Shown here piece after piece: positions 60,015-64,000 of a stretch of DNA of 64,000 nt. The DNA is taken from positions 124,001 to 188,000 of the forward strand of contig JAMSLZ010000002.1 in the NCBI GenBank assembly GCA_026027325.1, in the 5' to 3' direction. Made by a program: the position numbers and the translations under genes. Every line of letters starts with the position of its first letter. Positions within the stretch are counted from its first letter, which is position 1. The stretch comes from Actinomucor elegans. Its lineage: Eukaryota > Mucoromycota > Mucoromycetes > Mucorales > Mucoraceae. The notes below the pieces were generated by a model. That model ran no database searches and was not told the DNA's origin. It saw nothing but the letters and a program-made list of their open reading frames with translations.

Positions 60015-61929
60015 CTATTTCTTCTTTTTACTACTAGTCTTGATCTTTCTCTTCTTTTCCGCCTTGGGTAGCTTGTGCTTTCGGCGCTCTCTAGCCTCTT
60101 CTTTGGTCTTTTGCTTTCTTTCTCTCTTGTCATCCTTATCTTCGTTCTTTTTGCCTCTGGGAGTTCTAGGCTTTCTTTCTCCATCTTCATCTGACTCAGA
60201 CTCTTCGTCCGAATCACCTTCTTCGCTATCTTCTTCCTTAGAGTCTTTTTCTTTCTCTTCTTCCTCCTCTTCAGAGTCCTCAATACTCAATTGCTGAACA
60301 GACTTTGTCACACCAGTTCCCAGCAAATCAGCATAGACGAGGTTCTTGCCATCACCTTGCTCCACAATCAAAGTATCTCTATCGATATCAATTACTTCTT
60401 CCAGGGTAGTGGGTATATAAGACTTCATGAAAATTTCATCTTCCACCGTGTTTACTTCAAGATTAGGATTAGCATTCATTTCTTGTTGAATCTATACAAT
60501 TTGTTAGATTCCGCTTGTAGATGCTTCATTATTTAAGCTCACCTTTTCTAAGCGTGCATCCACTTCCTCTTCTTCATTACCAAAAGATGAATCAGTGACA
60601 AACTTGAATAATTCCATAATACTCATCACTCGCACATCTTTTTTGGCAAAATAATCCGTTACATTGGCAAGATCCTTTCTCAAGAACTCGGAAGCATGAG
60701 GATGATCATGCTCAACTGATTGAGACACATCAATAATGTACAATTTTTTAGAGTGATACCTAGTAAATGTACTGTTACTTCACTGTAACCATATTATATA
60801 CCTATATCTATATTGCACTTACAAGATATTGTATTCACTCAAATCAGCATGCACTAGCTTACACACTTGATACATGGTACGCACATTCTTGACAAGTTGG
60901 TAATACAAGGCTGGATATCTTGATGCTTCAATCTGCGCATCTTTCAAACGAGGATAAGCCCAGCCGCTTTTATCACCCAAGAACTCCATCACCAACACAT
61001 GCATTCTCAAAACAAGTGCTTCAGGTGAGGGAATACCTGCTTGCTGAAGACGTCTCAAGTTACGCATTTCTTTTTCTGCCCACACTTTGACCATCTTTCT
61101 TGGGTTCGACTTTGAATAACCATGTCTGAAACGGAATTCACCAGTGACATAACGATCACGATCTTTAAATGTTAAGATGGATGTCTTGTATACTTTAATA
61201 GCTCTATGTTGACCATCTTCCGTCATGGCATGATACACATTGGCTTCTTTACCAGTACTAATACAACCATTGATTTCGTAAAAGATACCACGATTCAACA
61301 TTTTGAAAAGAATGATACGTGTACGAGGATCCAATACTTGCTCAACTGTAGCACGGTCAGCTTTATCCTTTTGAACAGTCCTATAAATAAAATTAATCAA
61401 TCATCAGAAAAAAAAAAGCTTGCACAATAACTATAACTTACTTGTCTCCACTGGCTTTCTTGGAACTCAATTTGATATCACTCGCAACAGAAGAAGATAT
61501 CTTGGCAGGATTATAATCTTCGCCAATATGAATTCTACTAGCAAAGTGGCCTAAACTGTCGATCTGACTTTCCAGCATTTGTTTTTTGCTATCCATATGA
61601 GCTTCTTCACTAGCAACGGCGTTTTTGCGGTGGATAGGTGCAGGTGCAATCTTTTTGTTGACAGCAGGGGCTGGCTTATCACTCGAAGCTGCAGGAGCAA
61701 TTTGTTGACGAAGTTTGTTGTACTGCTTTGTGAAATCTATATAATGAATAAGTATTTTGAGGCAGAGCCCGAGATTTGACTTACCTCCAGTAGCATTATC
61801 CCACATGTCTGTATCATTCAACTCGTCATCCAGATAATCGTCGTAATCATCATAATCATCGTACTCTTCTTGGTACAATTCTTCTGTTTCGTTTGCGACT
61901 GAAGCATCAATATCTTTCAAATCTGTCAT
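60015..61929 (-). CDS. RIO1-type atypical protein kinase/ATPase
   Basis: Five exons, 61929..61785, 61736..61442, 61380..60823, 60759..60543 and 60491..60015, give 563 residues. After an acidic, Asp/Tyr-rich N-terminus the RIO domain starts near [15 protein letters not shown]. It has the flexible nucleotide loop [11 protein letters not shown], the lysine strand [10 protein letters not shown], the catalytic loop [13 protein letters not shown] and the metal-binding [13 protein letters not shown] in place of DFG. Rio1 is needed for the last cytoplasmic steps of 40S maturation and for cell-cycle progression. The tail is rich in acidic, then basic residues ending SSKKKK. Phases close exactly. It shares the ribosome-assembly theme of several other genes here. 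Confidence 0.95.
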
Positions 61930-62179
61930 TTTTTTTATTATTATGCCTTATACAAGAAGAAGCTGATTCAGACTTGAAATCTCGGGAAAAAGAAAAATAT
62001 TTGAATGACAAGCCACCGAGAAAAAAGGTACAAAACCAAAAATTTGCATAAAACAGACGGAATGTCCACTGTAATGAAGTTTCATTTGAGACATTAGAAA
62101 TTAGCAATTGGCATAATCACTTTCTACCTTTGTTTTAATTAGATACAGTAGCTCATTTTGAACATAATTTGCTAATTAA

Positions 62180-62245
62180 ATTCGAGATTAGTTCGAGATC
62201 GTCCCTGCTGATTAATATTCCATGTTTAAAATTTTGAGTCTCAGA
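62180..62245 (+). repeat. Dispersed ~70-bp repeat, diverged copy
   Basis: TTCGAGATCGTCCCTGCTGA followed by TTAATATTCCATGTTTAAAA; it shares order and spacing with the family's second half but is degraded. Confidence 0.45.
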
Positions 62246-63069
62246 GTTCTTTCCAGAATCAAATTCATCATTATACAAGGCAATGGACGCATGTTAACAA
62301 CTTATATTCTTAATTAAAGTTGTAGATCATTTAATCTTCTTTCCAATGACATAAATGACGAAAGAGAATGATACTAAAAAAGTCTAGCCTTAGAAAGAAT
62401 ACAAATATTATTGAGCGGCGTTTGATAATGCTGGTTATCCTAAGCATTGTAGTGATATACATTAGTCAATGAATTTGCACATTAGGTTTTTCATTTTGAG
62501 CTCCAAAGCCCTTTGCTTTGCACATTGCATCCTTAATTTCTGTGTATTTTTTATTACTTTGCACATCATATAGTATAACTAAAAGTGAGGAATAATCAGC
62601 CAAAAGTGGTAGTGTTCTTAGAAAAGACTGTAATAAGTGACATCTTAACAGTGTAAATGGCTGATAAGTGGTTGTTCAATAGCGTAAACAGAAGCTCAAA
62701 GAAAGAAGACCTACGGGTAATAATAAAGAAATAGTTACAAATAATGCAAACCGAAACATATTTTCAATTGCGCATCAGATACATACAGTACAGACTTGAA
62801 AAATCCATAAATAAGGTTGTTGATATAAGTGAATCACATACTTGATTATTCTTCATATCATTTATAAGTAATCATGACGTTTTGGTAGATGTAATGACTT
62901 ATTCTGACTACAATAGATTACTATTCAGGTATCATAATTAGCAGAGATTGATCAGAAGATCTAGAATTGAACAAATATCTCAAAATGGACGCCATATCAT
63001 CATCTATAACTCTTTAAATATGAATACAGCTAATTGATCGTAATGTAATCTATCTAATAAAAGTTACAT

Positions 63070-63150
63070 TGGACGAAGTAGTTTATTCTGAGTATATGGA
63101 GCGTTTATCAAGTACAATTGTCAACTGGGATCGGTCGAGAGATCTATAGA
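63070..63150 (-). repeat. Dispersed ~70-bp repeat, copy
   Basis: On the minus strand: TCTATAGATCTCTCGACCGA then TCCCAGTTG and, later, CTCAGAATAAACTACTTCGT. The start block matches the 56216 copy exactly. Confidence 0.7.
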
Positions 63151-63263
63151 TTAGCACCATATTGGATAATGGTATGCATATATCTTACAGTTATTTATAT
63201 GTAATCATTGAAAGATACAGTATATTAATTATATTATGGTTGAGTGGCAGTTGCGGTGGATTT

Positions 63264-63330
63264 AATAGCACATTTTGAGCATGTAATAATCATCAGATGT
63301 AACATTAAACTGAAATCGGTTGAGAGACCT
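63264..63330 (-). repeat. Dispersed ~70-bp repeat, copy
   Basis: On the minus strand: GGTCTCTCAACCGATTTCAG, TTTAATGTTACATCTGATGA, TTACATGCTCAAAATGTGCT. It is close to the apparent consensus. Confidence 0.75.
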
Positions 63331-63842
63331 ATGAATCATTAGTTCTACTAGGTAATATAAAATGCTTGAATTTTACAGTCATTTAATGAAATACACCATA
63401 ATCCTAGTAATCAAGCTAACACTAGTTTTGATAGACGTGGTATGATTTAAGTATAGGTTGTTTATCATCGGAGACTTGGATATAAACAGCTAGAATAAAA
63501 TGAAAACGCTTTCTATAAATTACAAGAATGAGACTGGTATTCAATTCTTTATCATTAAATGGAAGATATCCATGATAAAAGAAAATAGAAGGTTTTTTTT
63601 ATACCTTCTGGAATCGATCTAAGGCTTATCCGACACTTTATCTTATTCACGCTTACAGTAACCTATATGACCGTTTGGGTGATAATAGTACAGTTGGATC
63701 GAGCTATAGAAACCATTATAAGAACGGTTTTCTCGTGTAGGACCTTTGGCAAGTACAAGTGTAACTGATTTATATATACTCTTTGATAAGGCATAGGTAT
63801 TATGTTAACTATTCGATGCGTTCTATAATTGATAGTATTATT

Positions 63843-63900
63843 GGAGTATAACTGAGAAATATGACTTAGATGTGCTTTAAATCAGAGTCGGCTGAGAAAT
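63843..63900 (-). repeat. Dispersed ~70-bp repeat, diverged copy
   Basis: On the minus strand: AAATTTCTCAGCCGACTCTG, then ATTTAAAGCACATCTAAGTC and ATATTTCTCAGTTATACTCC. Confidence 0.5.
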
Positions 63901-63925
63901 TTCAAGGCAGAATACTCCTTAGCTG

Positions 63926-63974
<49 letters not shown>
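63926..63974. repeat. T19A30 homopolymer junction
   Basis: Nineteen T directly followed by thirty A, a self-complementary tract that can fold as a perfect short hairpin. It has the same form as the T19A10 tract at 33302. Confidence 0.9.
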
Positions 63975-63976
<2 letters not shown>

Positions 63977-64000
63977 AAAAAATGTAAAGGTCTTCGTTTT

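Larger units (their letters stand above)
61930..64000. other. Terminal intergenic stretch with repeat copies
   Basis: About 2 kb with no supported gene. It has the highest density of dispersed-repeat copies (about 62180, 63070, 63264 and 63843) and ends near a T19A30 tract. Confidence 0.5.

Overview
The window is eukaryotic nuclear DNA from a filamentous fungus. Genes are short and carry many small GT-AG introns of about 45-95 nt, with CTAAT/CTGAC-like branch sites. Intergenic DNA is AT-rich. The protein set (PRMT5, CENP-O, PP2A scaffold, RIO1, SMPD4-like, JMJD7-like) and the Tc1/mariner-like transposases fit an early-diverging fungus, most likely Mucoromycota. That placement is inferred from protein character, not from any search.

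Layout. 1-6.7 kb: FPR3/4-type nucleolar FKBP (+), ribosomal uS2 (-), an intergenic block with a large perfect inverted repeat, and ribosomal eL27 (-). 7.4-12 kb: JMJD7-like JmjC hydroxylase (+) meeting an AANAT-like GNAT (-) tail to tail, then an intronless orphan multi-pass membrane protein (+). 13-22 kb: P4-ATPase flippase, PRMT5 and CENP-O, all on the minus strand. 22.9-28 kb: HIRIP3-like histone chaperone (+), GH47 alpha-mannosidase (-), GPATCH11-like G-patch protein (+). 29-36 kb: an apparently intact Tc1/mariner-type element, a GPP/DOG-type HAD phosphatase (+), a 14-exon WD40 protein (-), and a decayed second transposase. 37-41 kb: PP2A A subunit (+) and an unrecognised 444-residue protein (+). 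44.7-52 kb: a small secreted protein, an aspartic protease, mitochondrial RBFA (-), ribosomal eL24 (+), SMPD4-like protein (+). 57-62 kb: a GT2 glycosyltransferase (-) and RIO1 kinase (-). The remainder is gene-poor DNA.

The genes are mostly housekeeping: ribosome structure and assembly (uS2, eL27, eL24, RIO1, RBFA), chromatin and chromosome segregation (FPR, HIRIP3-like, PRMT5, CENP-O), phosphatase signalling, and the secretory or membrane system (flippase, mannosidase, GT2, protease, SMPD4-like). They do not form a cluster with one shared function.

The most unusual signals are: (i) the eL24 reading frame can be restored only by inserting a one-nucleotide exon between two consensus introns; (ii) a 280-bp inverted repeat that appears perfect; (iii) a dispersed family of ~70-bp degenerate repeats in the intergenic DNA, with copies at the outer ends of that inverted repeat; (iv) a Tc1/mariner-like transposase with about 87 residues between its second and third catalytic acids; (v) convergent genes whose stop codons overlap. 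I did not find a clearly new multi-gene system. Exon joins were worked out by hand from splice signals, reading phase and family alignment from memory.
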